Position numbers and translations under genes: made by a program
NCBI GenBank assembly: GCA_003354025.1
Contig: PIVU01000017.1
Coordinates: 1 to 32,813, forward strand
Source of the DNA: Nitrospirota bacterium
Lineage (GTDB): Bacteria; Nitrospirota; Thermodesulfovibrionia; UBA6902
Direction of reading: 5' to 3'
DNA: 32,813 nucleotides
Shown here: in pieces, positions 8,814 through 16,193 of the stretch
Layout of the letters: the number at the start of each line of letters is the position of its first letter
Position numbering within the stretch: position 1 is the stretch's first letter
Notes under the pieces: model-generated
Told to the model about the DNA's origin: nothing
The model's database searches: none
The model's input: the letters and a program-made list of their open reading frames with translations, nothing else

Positions 8814-8876
8814 AAAAAAAGGAAATCGCGCACCCTGTAAAATAATGCAAGAAGCGAAATTTCCTTTTTATTTTTG
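8814..8876. terminator. Terminator after rpmE, probably bidirectional
   Basis: The arms AAAAAAAGGAAATCGC (8814-8829) and GCGAAATTTCCTTTTT (about 8854-8869) pair over an eight-base AAGGAAAT/ATTTCCTT core, plus a CGC/GCG extension with a small bulge. The loop is about 24 bases. On the minus strand the hairpin begins right after the rpmE TAG and ends in a run of seven T. It should therefore end or attenuate transcripts from rpmE before DUF1385-prfA-prmC. Confidence 0.7.
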
Positions 8877-9083
8877 CTACTTATTGTGTTTTGCGTACTT
8901 TTTCTTAAACTTTTCAACCCTTCCTTCTGAATCGACCAGTTTCTGTTTACCGGTGAAGAAAGGGTGACATTTTGAGCAAATATCAACATGTATGGAATCC
9001 TGTGTTGAGCGAGTCTCAAATGACTCTCCACAAGCGCATGCTGCTTTGACATCTTTTATTTCTGGGTGTATTTTTTCTTTCAT
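8877..9083 (-). CDS. rpmE: 50S ribosomal protein L31, zinc-binding form
   Basis: A 68-residue component of the large ribosomal subunit. The sequence begins MKEKIHPEI and has four cysteines at 16, 18, 37 and 40 (CAC...[12 protein letters not shown]). These are the same positions as in E. coli RpmE, so this is the C+ zinc-binding paralogue. The start at 9083 was preferred over an in-frame ATG 24 codons upstream for two reasons. It matches the family N terminus, and GGAGG lies six bases before it. A promoter-like TTGCAA-18-TATATT lies upstream (9102-9131) and a terminator hairpin follows directly. It may therefore be expressed as a short transcript with partial read-through into the downstream genes. 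Confidence 0.97.
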   Translation of the reverse strand: MKEKIHPEIKDVKAACACGESFETRSTQDSIHVDICSKCHPFFTGKQKLVDSEGRVEKFKKKYAKHNK

Positions 9084-9101
9084 CACTACCTCCGACTTAT
9101 A

Positions 9102-9131
9102 AATATAGCAGAGAGAGGTGTGATTTTGCAA
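9102..9131 (-). promoter_or_regulatory. Predicted sigma70-type promoter of rpmE
   Basis: On the minus strand TTGCAA (9131-9126) and TATATT (9107-9102) are separated by 18 bases. The -10 element lies about 18 bases upstream of the rpmE start codon, leaving room for a short leader with the GGAGG site. This is a pattern match only. Confidence 0.5.
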
Positions 9132-9155
9132 TAGGCCAATAATATATATAGGCAA

Positions 9156-9362
9156 TTACCAGATTAATGACAGAAAAGCATCAAGGTCGGTCTGCAGGCG
9201 GTTGTATTTACACCAGATTACCATGCACTCTTCCGAACGGTAGCAATAACCCTCCTTAATAACGACATGGATATGTATATCAGTCCTTTCACTGTGAGGG
9301 CAGGGCACATGTAGTTTGCCCGTTTCTATATCGTAGGTTTTTTGCATGAACGGGTCTTTCAT
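9156..9362 (-). CDS. Small Cys-rich hypothetical protein
   Basis: A 68-residue ORF between dnaG and rpmE, not recognised. It carries four cysteines (C21, C40, C46, C51) and a His-rich segment, PCPHSERTDIHIHVV. The Cys/His content would suit a small metal-binding fold. It ends DAFLSLIW. No good Shine-Dalgarno site precedes the ATG. The frame stays open for about 29 codons upstream, back to an in-frame TGA, with a protein-like sequence (IPDTPAFIPQGN...) but no ATG, GTG or TTG. The true start is therefore uncertain. The rpmE promoter lies just beyond its stop. It could be a real small protein or a chance ORF. The position is where rpoD often follows dnaG in other bacteria, but no sigma factor similarity is visible. 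Confidence 0.4.
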   Translation of the reverse strand: MKDPFMQKTYDIETGKLHVPCPHSERTDIHIHVVIKEGYCYRSEECMVIWCKYNRLQTDLDAFLSLIW

Positions 9363-9460
9363 GCATATATTGTATTCTGATTTGGCGGATTTTGTAAATC
9401 GTAAGTTGCCCTGAGGAATAAACGCAGGGGTATCAGGAATATGGACAGGTCAGCATCAAC

Positions 9461-11152
9461 TTAATGCTCTTTGCGTGTTAGAAGATTATAGTGCTCTTTC
9501 TGGAGTGTTTTTAAAAGTTCAGTATTTTTTTGTTTCTCTGCCTGTCTGATTTTTTGCTGAAGTTCCTGCAGGATAATAGAGCGTTGGTTATCTTTTAGGT
9601 TTTTTATACAGTCAGTCAAGACCTTTACGGGGTGTTCAAAATCTTCTTCCATGGATACTCTTGTCAGCACGCTTTTTTCTTCGCCTTCACTTATTGCTAT
9701 TAGACTATTGAAGTCTGCCGGTCCGTTCTGGATTTTCAAGAAGATACTGCGAAGTGTCTGATCTTTAAAGTCATCGAGGGACAGTTTGCCTGTGATCTCC
9801 TCTGCTCTCTCCGGCAGCTGAAGAATGAGTTTTATTAAATATTCTTCATTTAAAGGCCTCTGTTTGGGCTTTGCCTGAACGGTCTGCCTGGTTCTGCCCT
9901 GTCCGCGGGTCATGATTTTCTTAAACCGCTCTCTCACTTTCTGCTCATTAACATTGATTTTGTCAGCCAGCATAATGATGTACTCGTCCTGCAGTATTTC
10001 ATTGGGTATTTTGGCTATGATTTCAAAAGCTTCATCGGCCAGCAGATGCTTTTCGCCTCCCTGTTGTACAATAAAGTCTACGATGGAAAGCGGCTGTTCA
10101 AGCAGCTTGCTAAAGGCATCTTTTCCGTGTTTCTTCAGAAAACTGTCAGGGTCCTCTTTATCCGGAAATGACAATATTTTCACATTGGTTCCGGCTTCAA
10201 GCAGAATTCCAGCCGCCTTTTTTGCTGCCTTTTTTCCAGCCTGGTCACTGTCAAAAACAAGGATGACCGTTTCCGTAAATCGTTTTATTAATTTGCCGTG
10301 CTCAGGGGTAAATGCGGTCCCCAGAGGAGCTACGGCGTTTGTGAAACCGAATGTATGTGCTGTAATGACATCAGTGTAGCCTTCCATGAACAGGGCGTAT
10401 TTGTCATGCTTAATAGCGTCCTTTGCGCGGTCAAGACCGTAAAGTACCTTGCTCTTATTGAAAATCGGGGTTTCTGGAGAATTCAGATACTTGGGGTCGG
10501 AGCCGTCAATGGATCTTCCGCCAAAGGCAATTACATCTCCCCTGAGGTCAAAAATAGGGAAGATTACGCGGTCTCTGAATGTATCATACTGGCCTTTTTG
10601 TCCCTGCACCGCAAGACCGGCTTTCTTAATCATTTCAGATGTGTAGCGCTTACGATTCAGAAAGTTCAGCAGTGCGTTCCAGGATTTTGGTGCATATCCG
10701 ATGGAGAACATATTCTGAACATCTCTGCTGATTTCCCGTTTTTCAAGGTATGCAAGTGCTTTTGCGTTTTGAGGCAGATGCTGCTGAAAGAAGGAGAGGG
10801 CGTCTTTATGGATGTTGACAAGAGTTTCTCTCTCTCCCGCCTGAGCTGATGACCTTTTGTCCACCTTAAGCGTAACACCCGCCTTTTTAGCCAGTATATT
10901 AAGTGCTTCAGGGAAAGTGAGGCTGTCGTGGTTTACCAGGAATGTGAATATGTCTCCGCCGGTCCCGCATCCGAAGCAGTGAAAAATCTGCTTGGCCGGA
11001 CTGACAGTAAAGGAAGGCGTTTTTTCAGTATGAAAGGGGCAGAGACCCTTCCAGTTCTGGCCTGCTTTCTTCAGATTGACATAATCAGATATCAAATCAA
11101 CTATATCTATCCTGTCCTTTATCTCCTGAAGGGTGTTGTCGTATGGTCCCAT
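9461..11152 (-). CDS. dnaG: DNA primase
   Basis: Synthesises RNA primers at the replication fork. The 563-residue protein has the CHC2-type zinc finger (C38, H41, C59, C62 in LCPFHTEKTPSF...FHCFGCG). Next come the RNA-polymerase-like core with GGRSIDGSDPKYLNSPET and the Toprim motifs EGYTD and DSDQAGKKAA (roughly 255-320). The C-terminal segment (about 420-563), rich in helices and charged residues, is the expected DnaB-helicase-binding region. Length is slightly below the usual 580-600. It is downstream of rpsU, yqeY and the NIF3-like gene on the same strand, resembling the macromolecular synthesis operon, but 176 bases containing a large hairpin separate it from the NIF3-like gene. The ATG start has only a weak ribosome site. 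Confidence 0.97.
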   Translation of the reverse strand: MGPYDNTLQEIKDRIDIVDLISDYVNLKKAGQNWKGLCPFHTEKTPSFTVSPAKQIFHCFGCGTGGDIFTFLVNHDSLTFPEALNILAKKAGVTLKVDKRSSAQAGERETLVNIHKDALSFFQQHLPQNAKALAYLEKREISRDVQNMFSIGYAPKSWNALLNFLNRKRYTSEMIKKAGLAVQGQKGQYDTFRDRVIFPIFDLRGDVIAFGGRSIDGSDPKYLNSPETPIFNKSKVLYGLDRAKDAIKHDKYALFMEGYTDVITAHTFGFTNAVAPLGTAFTPEHGKLIKRFTETVILVFDSDQAGKKAAKKAAGILLEAGTNVKILSFPDKEDPDSFLKKHGKDAFSKLLEQPLSIVDFIVQQGGEKHLLADEAFEIIAKIPNEILQDEYIIMLADKINVNEQKVRERFKKIMTRGQGRTRQTVQAKPKQRPLNEEYLIKLILQLPERAEEITGKLSLDDFKDQTLRSIFLKIQNGPADFNSLIAISEGEEKSVLTRVSMEEDFEHPVKVLTDCIKNLKDNQRSIILQELQQKIRQAEKQKNTELLKTLQKEHYNLLTRKEH

Positions 11153-11231
11153 TATGTGCTTTCTGCTTAGATTATTTATATATTCTTTTATTGATCGAGA
11201 TATGAATAATCGGAGTGTGCAAAGTTAAAAC

Positions 11232-11304
11232 GGCAGTCGGTTCGACTAGACTCCATTGGATAATATTTGAAACTATGTGCCGGAGTTTAGTCGAACCGAC
11301 TGCC
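11232..11304. repeat. Long inverted repeat (23-bp stem) between NIF3-like gene and dnaG
   Basis: The arms 11232-11254 (GGCAGTCGGTTCGACTAGAC plus TCC) and 11282-11304 (GGAGTTTAGTCGAACCGACT plus GCC) are complementary over 23 bases with one G-T exception. The spacer is 27 bases. No T-run follows on either strand, so it is not a standard terminator. A related sequence, including GTCG..CGACT.AACTCCGG, occurs at 30123-30165 upstream of truB. It may be a dispersed palindromic element or an RNA processing site within the dnaG operon. Confidence 0.85.
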
Positions 11305-11328
11305 TCTGGACCTCTGTGCCTGATGTCT

Positions 11329-12291
11329 TTATTTTTTAATTCTCGAATGTCTCCAAAAACCGGAGCATGGCACTATTTTTAAACTGCCTTTTTTCTGGAG
11401 TTCATCGAGGACAAGGTTTATCCCTAAATTGTCGCTTGAGATGTGACCGGCAATGACTACATTGATATGATGCTTTTCCGCTTCTTTTCTGTGTGCTTCA
11501 CCGAGGTGCATGCCTACTATGGTGTTGATTCCTGAACTGGCAAGACTCTGGAAAATGTCCTTTGATCCGCCGGTACCGCCGGTCATGTCAACAAAAATTT
11601 GCCCTGCGCTGCGGTCGTTTGATCCCAGGAGTATTGACGGGCCGGAATTGTTTCTGGCTGCTTCGCGGTACTCGGGAATATCTTTCAGAATTTGTATGAC
11701 ATCTCCGAGAGTGTCCGGTTTTTTCCTATCAAATATTTTTTGAAGGAAAGTTGTAACCATATTGTCAGCAGGGGTATGAGCGCACATGAAGGGTATATTA
11801 AGCAGTCTGGCTGCATCAGATGCCCTCGTGTGATTTGCAGGGGAAACGCTTCGCTCAACCTCTCTGATCCTGCCTTCAAGCAGGCTTTCCGCAATATTAA
11901 TCGGTACACCGAACTTCCTGAGAATGTCAGCCTGCATGTACATGACCTCATGGAAATTGGCAAAGGCCTTTCCTTCGGGATGATGTCCAATTACAAGGTC
12001 GATCTTCTGTCCCTTTTCCGTGAGTCTGTCCGCAAGCATTATCTCGGGGCTTTCAGCATCAATCCCGACAAGAGCGGTTTTAATTTCTTCACTGCCTTTG
12101 CCGTGAAGGATTCTTGTATCAGCGTATGGATTAGAGAGGCTCTCTTCATCAAAGAACGCCTTTTCCTCTTTCTTTAAGCCTTTGAAGGTTTTTTTCTTTT
12201 TATCAAGGGATTTTAGAACTGTCTTTTTCCCGCGGGGATCCGAGTCAATTCCTGTTTGAACGATTAATTCGTAGATTTTTTTTAACTTCAA
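11329..12291 (-). CDS. NIF3-like (DUF34-type) metal-binding protein
   Basis: A 320-residue protein resembling the bacterial group annotated as NGG1p-interacting factor NIF3. The core contains TALVGIDAESPE and IGHHPEGKAF with adjacent His103-His104. Further His residues occur in ANHTR (154) and CAHTPAD (172), and the C terminus has AGHISSDNLGIN. These would suit the two-metal site of the NIF3 fold. Residues 1-70 form a Lys-rich extension not found in the standard GTP cyclohydrolase-like members. The function of the family is unsettled. The start is a TTG placed directly after the yqeY stop codon, with GGAGG five bases upstream. This ribosome site is strong, and no ATG is available nearby. The gene sits between yqeY and dnaG, suggesting constitutive co-expression with replication and translation genes. 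Confidence 0.75.
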   Translation of the reverse strand: MKLKKIYELIVQTGIDSDPRGKKTVLKSLDKKKKTFKGLKKEEKAFFDEESLSNPYADTRILHGKGSEEIKTALVGIDAESPEIMLADRLTEKGQKIDLVIGHHPEGKAFANFHEVMYMQADILRKFGVPINIAESLLEGRIREVERSVSPANHTRASDAARLLNIPFMCAHTPADNMVTTFLQKIFDRKKPDTLGDVIQILKDIPEYREAARNNSGPSILLGSNDRSAGQIFVDMTGGTGGSKDIFQSLASSGINTIVGMHLGEAHRKEAEKHHINVVIAGHISSDNLGINLVLDELQKKGSLKIVPCSGFWRHSRIKK

Positions 12292-12738
12292 TTATGCCTC
12301 CAGTATTTCTTTTACCAGGCCGCTTGCCATCTTACCGTCAATCTGTCCGCCGGCTTTGACCATTAATGCCTTCATTACCTTTCCCATATCTCCCGGTTCG
12401 GCAGCTCCTGTTTCACTTACTACCTCCTGAATGATTTTGCGGGCATCCTCTGTGTCGAGCTGCCTGGGAAGATAATCCTGAATAATGGCAAGCTCCCTTT
12501 TTTCCTTTTCAGCAAGCTCTGTCCTGCCGGCGCCGGAATACTGGTCGATTGATTCTTTTGCACGCTTGACAAACGACCGGAGGATGGAAGAAATCGCCTT
12601 GTCATCAAGTGATGACTTCTGATCGATTTCCAGGTTCTTTATAGAGGATTTAACCATCCTCAGTATCGAGACTTTGTCCTTGTCGCCGGATTTCATGGCT
12701 GCCTTCAAGTCTCCTGACAATTTTTCTCCCAGTGACAT
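12292..12738 (-). CDS. yqeY: GatB/YqeY domain protein
   Basis: A 148-residue helical protein with the YqeY pattern throughout: an N-terminal LGEKLSGDLKAAMKSGDKDK followed by VSILRMVKSSI. The middle has AKRAKESIDQY-type charged helices and EKRELAIIQDYLP, and the C terminus has GDMGKVMKALM and GQIDGKMASGLVKE. The family shares a domain with the GatB subunit of the tRNA-dependent amidotransferase, where it contacts tRNA. The role of the stand-alone protein is not well defined. GAGGTAAAAAC precedes the ATG. It is four bases after rpsU and abuts the next gene without a gap, so the three genes are almost certainly one transcript. The rpsU-yqeY-dnaG order is common in bacteria. Confidence 0.93.
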   Translation of the reverse strand: MSLGEKLSGDLKAAMKSGDKDKVSILRMVKSSIKNLEIDQKSSLDDKAISSILRSFVKRAKESIDQYSGAGRTELAEKEKRELAIIQDYLPRQLDTEDARKIIQEVVSETGAAEPGDMGKVMKALMVKAGGQIDGKMASGLVKEILEA

Positions 12739-12742
12739 GTTT

Positions 12743-12937
12743 TTACCTCGAATTCCTGGATTGTTTGGCTATTTTTTTCTTGGCAGCGATTGACTTCTTT
12801 TTTCTTTTCACGCTTGGCTTGTCATAATACGCATTTTTCCTGACATCGGAGAGGATTCCTTCGAGATCGCACTGTTTCTTGAACTTGCGTAGTGCTTTCT
12901 CAAATGGTTCGTTTTTCCTTACTGTTACAGCGGGCAT
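12743..12937 (-). CDS. rpsU: 30S ribosomal protein S21
   Basis: A 64-residue, very basic small-subunit protein that helps mRNA engagement during initiation. The sequence [20 protein letters not shown], then the conserved central helix region and the Lys/Arg-rich tail, is characteristic of bS21. The ATG is preceded by GGGAGGTGATACT, an unusually complete anti-anti-Shine-Dalgarno match, implying high translation. It is first in the rpsU-yqeY-NIF3-like block. A -10/-35 pair (TTGCTT-17-TATATT) lies upstream at 12973-13001. Confidence 0.97.
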   Translation of the reverse strand: MPAVTVRKNEPFEKALRKFKKQCDLEGILSDVRKNAYYDKPSVKRKKKSIAAKKKIAKQSRNSR

Positions 12938-12972
12938 ATAGTATCACCTCCCTCTCTTTTAAGATACTGCAT

Positions 12973-13001
12973 AATATAACTTTCACAAATTATTAAAGCA
13001 A
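12973..13001 (-). promoter_or_regulatory. Predicted promoter of rpsU operon
   Basis: On the minus strand TTGCTT (13001-12996) and TATATT (12978-12973) are separated by exactly 17 bases. The -10 match is five of six, while the -35 match is weak. Position and spacing suit the strong rpsU ribosome-binding site downstream. The rest of the 182-base gap to panD shows no hairpin terminator or RNA gene. Confidence 0.45.
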
Positions 13002-13119
13002 GACTAGTAATGCGCGCAGTTTGATTAACTGATTGATTTAATGATATTTATATGCTGCGGCTGATGTGTGCCCAGATAAGAGGGTACAGGTTGTGATATC
13101 AGCCAGTCATTATGCCAAC

Positions 13120-13470
13120 TTACTTGATTATTCTATTGTCTTTATCAAGTCTGACGATTTTCGGTGAAAAATCGGCGATCTCTTCTTCTGTATAATAGGC
13201 ATAGGAAAATATAATTATTAGATCCCCTGTTACGCCTTTTCTTGCAGCAGCTCCGTTCAGACATATAGTGCCGGAATTCCTCTCTCCCGGAATAATGTAT
13301 GTTTCAAAACGTTCGCCATTATTCATATTACTAACACGTACCTGTTCAAATGGTTTAATCCCGGTGGCATCAAGAAGTTCCTGGTCGACCGTTAGGCTTC
13401 CCTCATATAATATATTTGAATCAGTAACCGTAGCCTGATGAATTTTTGATCTTAGCATGCATTTCAGCAT
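13120..13470 (-). CDS. panD: Aspartate 1-decarboxylase proenzyme
   Basis: Makes beta-alanine from aspartate for pantothenate and coenzyme A synthesis. The 116-residue proenzyme begins MLKCMLRSKIHQATVT and contains YEGSLTVD with the self-cleavage site Gly24-Ser25. Ser25 becomes the catalytic pyruvoyl group. Lys9, the invariant MLRSKIH lysine, and the region ERNSGTICLNGAAAR are present, so the enzyme appears intact. GGAGAG lies eight bases before the ATG. It stands alone, with gaps of 182 and 193 bases on either side and no panB or panC nearby. An own promoter in the A+T-rich upstream gap (13471-13663) is likely but could not be assigned with confidence. Confidence 0.97.
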   Translation of the reverse strand: MLKCMLRSKIHQATVTDSNILYEGSLTVDQELLDATGIKPFEQVRVSNMNNGERFETYIIPGERNSGTICLNGAAARKGVTGDLIIIFSYAYYTEEEIADFSPKIVRLDKDNRIIK

Positions 13471-13663
13471 TCTTTACTCTCCATTTCTTATTAATCAATC
13501 CTGAACCTTATAATACCAACATAACAAATTCGATATGCAGGATTCAAGTTATATACTCCAAATAACTAGTTAACACTTTAATAATTCATATATTTCAAAG
13601 GATTAAACGTGAAATACTGATGCATTTGGAATTGATTTGACATTTGAGCTTTGAAATTTGTTC

Positions 13664-13936
13664 TTATTCTATTATCTTGGGTACTCTGTAAAAGCCTTCA
13701 TTCTCTTGCGGAGCATTTTGCAGGGCTTTGTCCCTTGGAAGTGAATCCCTGGGACTGTCTTCTCTGAACACATTGCTTATTGGCAGAATATGAGCTGTGG
13801 GCTCAACATTCGTGGTATCAAGCTCGTTGAGCTTTTCTATGTAGTCAATTATGCTCTGGACCTGTCCGGTAAAGAGTTCCTTTTCACTGTCGGAAATATT
13901 GAGTCTTGCCAGCATCGCTGCATGGTCTATATCCAT
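13664..13936 (-). CDS. gatC: Glutamyl/aspartyl-tRNA amidotransferase subunit C
   Basis: The small stabilising subunit of GatCAB, which converts Glu-tRNA(Gln) and Asp-tRNA(Asn) to the amidated forms. The 90-residue protein matches GatC: HAAMLARLNISDSEKELFTG at the N terminus, then IIDYIEKLNELDT, TAHILPISNVFREDSP and the C-terminal APQENEGFYRVPKI. The N terminus is a few residues shorter than usual because the ATG overlaps the uvrD/pcrA stop codon (TGATG) and no in-frame start lies further upstream. Translation is probably coupled to the helicase gene. gatA and gatB are not in the window; the following gene is panD, so the amidotransferase genes are dispersed. Confidence 0.93.
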   Translation of the reverse strand: MDIDHAAMLARLNISDSEKELFTGQVQSIIDYIEKLNELDTTNVEPTAHILPISNVFREDSPRDSLPRDKALQNAPQENEGFYRVPKIIE

Positions 13937-16047
13937 CAGATCTTTTCCAGGTTGGCGAACTTGAGGGATAGTCTCTTCATGCCTACCGAAGGGAAGTTAA
14001 CCATGACTTTTACATCGTCAGTCTCTCCATAGGTGTCCCGGACAACGCCAACTCCCCACTTGGGATGTTTGACCCTTGCTCCTGCAGCAAAGGGTGACCT
14101 GTTCAGTAAATTTACAGGAATTTTAACGGAAGATGAACTGATCGCTGCATCTCCCCTGGGCCTTTTCTCTATACAGTGGTAGCATCCTGATGGTATGTCA
14201 GTTAAAAACCTTGAAGGCTGCTGCTCCTGTACGCTTGTATAGAGACGCCTCTTTTTTGCTCCTGATAAAACGAGCATGTCCTGGGCCCTGGTAATTCCAA
14301 CATAGAAGAGTCTGCGCTCCTCCTCAAGCTCATCAGGATCTTTTATGGCATGGAAATGAGGTACCAGACCGTCTTCAATACCTGCAAGAAAGACTACGGG
14401 GAATTCCAGTCCTTTGGCGCTGTGCAGTGTCATAAGGGAGACACTGTCTTCTGAACCCGATTCATCCAGTCCGCTGAATAGAGAAGCATTATCAAGGAAT
14501 GACCGGAGGTCTTTGCCTTCAGCTGCGCTCACGAGTTCCTTGAGAATCTCAACTTTTCCTTCTTCAACCCACTCAAGATATCCTGATTTCTCATATATCA
14601 TTTCGATGAGTTCAGAAAGGTTGATGTCCCTGTTTTCAATCAGTTCTTCGGTCATCAGGACAAAGTCTCTCAGTTTATCTTTCAGGGAATTTGTATAACC
14701 ACTGTTTGTGATGATATGTTTCATTGTCTTGTATAGACCTTCTTCCCGTTTGCGGGCCTCGTTTTCTACACGTGTGACAGTTGTCGTGCCTATCAGCCTT
14801 GGCGGGCAGTTGACTATTCTCTTTAAACTTACAGAATCATCCGGGTTAGCAAGAACCTTCAGGTAAGAGATAATGTCTTTAATTTCTTTTCTCTGGTAAA
14901 AACTTATGCCACCGAATATTTTGTATGGCTGGCCCACTTCTCTCATGGCTTCTTCGAGAACTCTGGACTGCTGGTTGACCCTGTATAGAATTGCGATGTC
15001 TTTGTAGGAATACTTGCCTTTCAGATACAGCTCTTTTATGGATTGAGCAATGTACCGGGCTTCTTCCTTTTCATTGATAGTAGTGCAGTGATATATCTTT
15101 TCGCCTTTGCCCTTGTCTGTCCACAGTTTCTTAGGCATTCTGTCAGGACTGCCTGCGATTATACTATCGGCAATATCCAGGATATTCTGTGTGGAACGGT
15201 AGTTCTGTTCCAGTCTTATAGTTTTGGTTTTTTTGAAGTCCTTCTTGAAGTTTCTTATATGGCCGACCTCAGCACCTCTGAATTTATAAATGCTTTGATC
15301 ATCATCTCCGACTACGCAGATATTCTTCTGCTTGCCTGCAAGAAGTGCTGTAAGTCTGTATTGCGATGCATTTGTGTCCTGGAATTCGTCTATCATAATG
15401 TGTGAGAATTCCTTCTGGTATTTTTTAAGAACTGCAGGGTGTTCCTCACACAGTTTTACAGTGAGCATTATCAAGTCATCAAAGTCCAGTGCATTGTTCT
15501 TCTTGAGTTCGTTCTGGTACCTTACGTATACTCTCGCAAATTTTTCATCGAAACCATAGCTGTCTTCATTCGCAAGCAGTTCATCGGGGCCTACGAGAGA
15601 GGCTTTTAAAGATGATATCTTTGATGAAATGCCCCTGTAAAGAGCTTCGTGAATCTTAAATTCCTTTAATATGGAACGTACCAGGTTTCCTGAATCGCTT
15701 TCGTCGTATATGCAGAAATCGCTGCTATATCCAATGTTATCAATTTCTTTTCTTAAGATTCTTGCAGATAAGGAATGGAATGTGCCGATCCATAAACCTT
15801 TTGTGCTTGTTTTAGTAATCGATTCAATTCTCTCCTTCATTTCCTTTGCTGCCTTGTTTGTAAAGGTCATGGCAAGTATAGATGTCGGAGCGATTTTTTC
15901 AGCGGCCGTCAAGTATGCGAACCTGTGCGTAATTACTTTTGTTTTACCGCTTCCTGCTCCTGCAAGAATAAGTAATGGTCCATTAGTGTGTAGTACAGCG
16001 TCTTTTTGCTGGGAATTAAGACCGCTGATCAGCGACTTTTTTGTCAT
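13936..16047 (-). CDS. UvrD/PcrA-type ATP-dependent DNA helicase
   Basis: A 703-residue superfamily 1A 3'-5' helicase. All motifs are visible in order: QQKDAVLH (Q motif), Walker A AGAGSGKT (about 30-37), TFTNKAAKEM and DEFQDTN (Walker B). They continue with GDDDQSIYKFRGAE, QNYRSTQNIL, LHSAKGLEFPVVFLAGIEDG and the C-terminal FYVGITRAQD. The last about 50 residues (GARVKHPKWGVGVV...) form the Tudor-like RNA-polymerase-contact region typical of PcrA/UvrD. Roles in the family are nucleotide excision and mismatch repair and removal of stalled complexes. Whether it is best called UvrD or PcrA cannot be decided by eye. GGGGGAGG immediately precedes the ATG. An extended -10 element lies upstream at 16119-16127, so uvrD-gatC is likely a two-gene transcript. 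Confidence 0.95.
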   Translation of the reverse strand: MTKKSLISGLNSQQKDAVLHTNGPLLILAGAGSGKTKVITHRFAYLTAAEKIAPTSILAMTFTNKAAKEMKERIESITKTSTKGLWIGTFHSLSARILRKEIDNIGYSSDFCIYDESDSGNLVRSILKEFKIHEALYRGISSKISSLKASLVGPDELLANEDSYGFDEKFARVYVRYQNELKKNNALDFDDLIMLTVKLCEEHPAVLKKYQKEFSHIMIDEFQDTNASQYRLTALLAGKQKNICVVGDDDQSIYKFRGAEVGHIRNFKKDFKKTKTIRLEQNYRSTQNILDIADSIIAGSPDRMPKKLWTDKGKGEKIYHCTTINEKEEARYIAQSIKELYLKGKYSYKDIAILYRVNQQSRVLEEAMREVGQPYKIFGGISFYQRKEIKDIISYLKVLANPDDSVSLKRIVNCPPRLIGTTTVTRVENEARKREEGLYKTMKHIITNSGYTNSLKDKLRDFVLMTEELIENRDINLSELIEMIYEKSGYLEWVEEGKVEILKELVSAAEGKDLRSFLDNASLFSGLDESGSEDSVSLMTLHSAKGLEFPVVFLAGIEDGLVPHFHAIKDPDELEEERRLFYVGITRAQDMLVLSGAKKRRLYTSVQEQQPSRFLTDIPSGCYHCIEKRPRGDAAISSSSVKIPVNLLNRSPFAAGARVKHPKWGVGVVRDTYGETDDVKVMVNFPSVGMKRLSLKFANLEKI

Positions 16048-16118
16048 TCCTCCCCCTTATAATTGGGATCTATGTGAGTTAACAAACTGCGGGAAACACA
16101 AGTCCGTTTAGATTTATT

Positions 16119-16127
16119 ATTATATCA
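16119..16127 (-). promoter_or_regulatory. Extended -10 promoter element upstream of uvrD/pcrA
   Basis: The minus strand reads TGATATAAT, an exact TGnTATAAT extended -10 element, about 70 bases before the helicase start codon. No good -35 is present, which is acceptable for this promoter class. The remainder of the gap between glmS and the helicase (16048-16193) shows no terminator hairpin. Confidence 0.5.
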
Positions 16128-16193
16128 GAATAAATTGGAAAATTGTTGCTGAATTATTACTTCTTATCGATCAATTGTTAAAATTAATAACAA

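Noticed and set aside
8729-9052. 107-codon minus-strand frame overlapping rpmE
   Set aside because: It overlaps rpmE in another frame and ends in the CAGATT repeat; no protein-like features.
9084-9155. 24-codon N-terminal extension of rpmE
   Set aside because: The internal ATG has GGAGG at ideal spacing and matches the family N terminus; the extension overlaps the predicted promoter.
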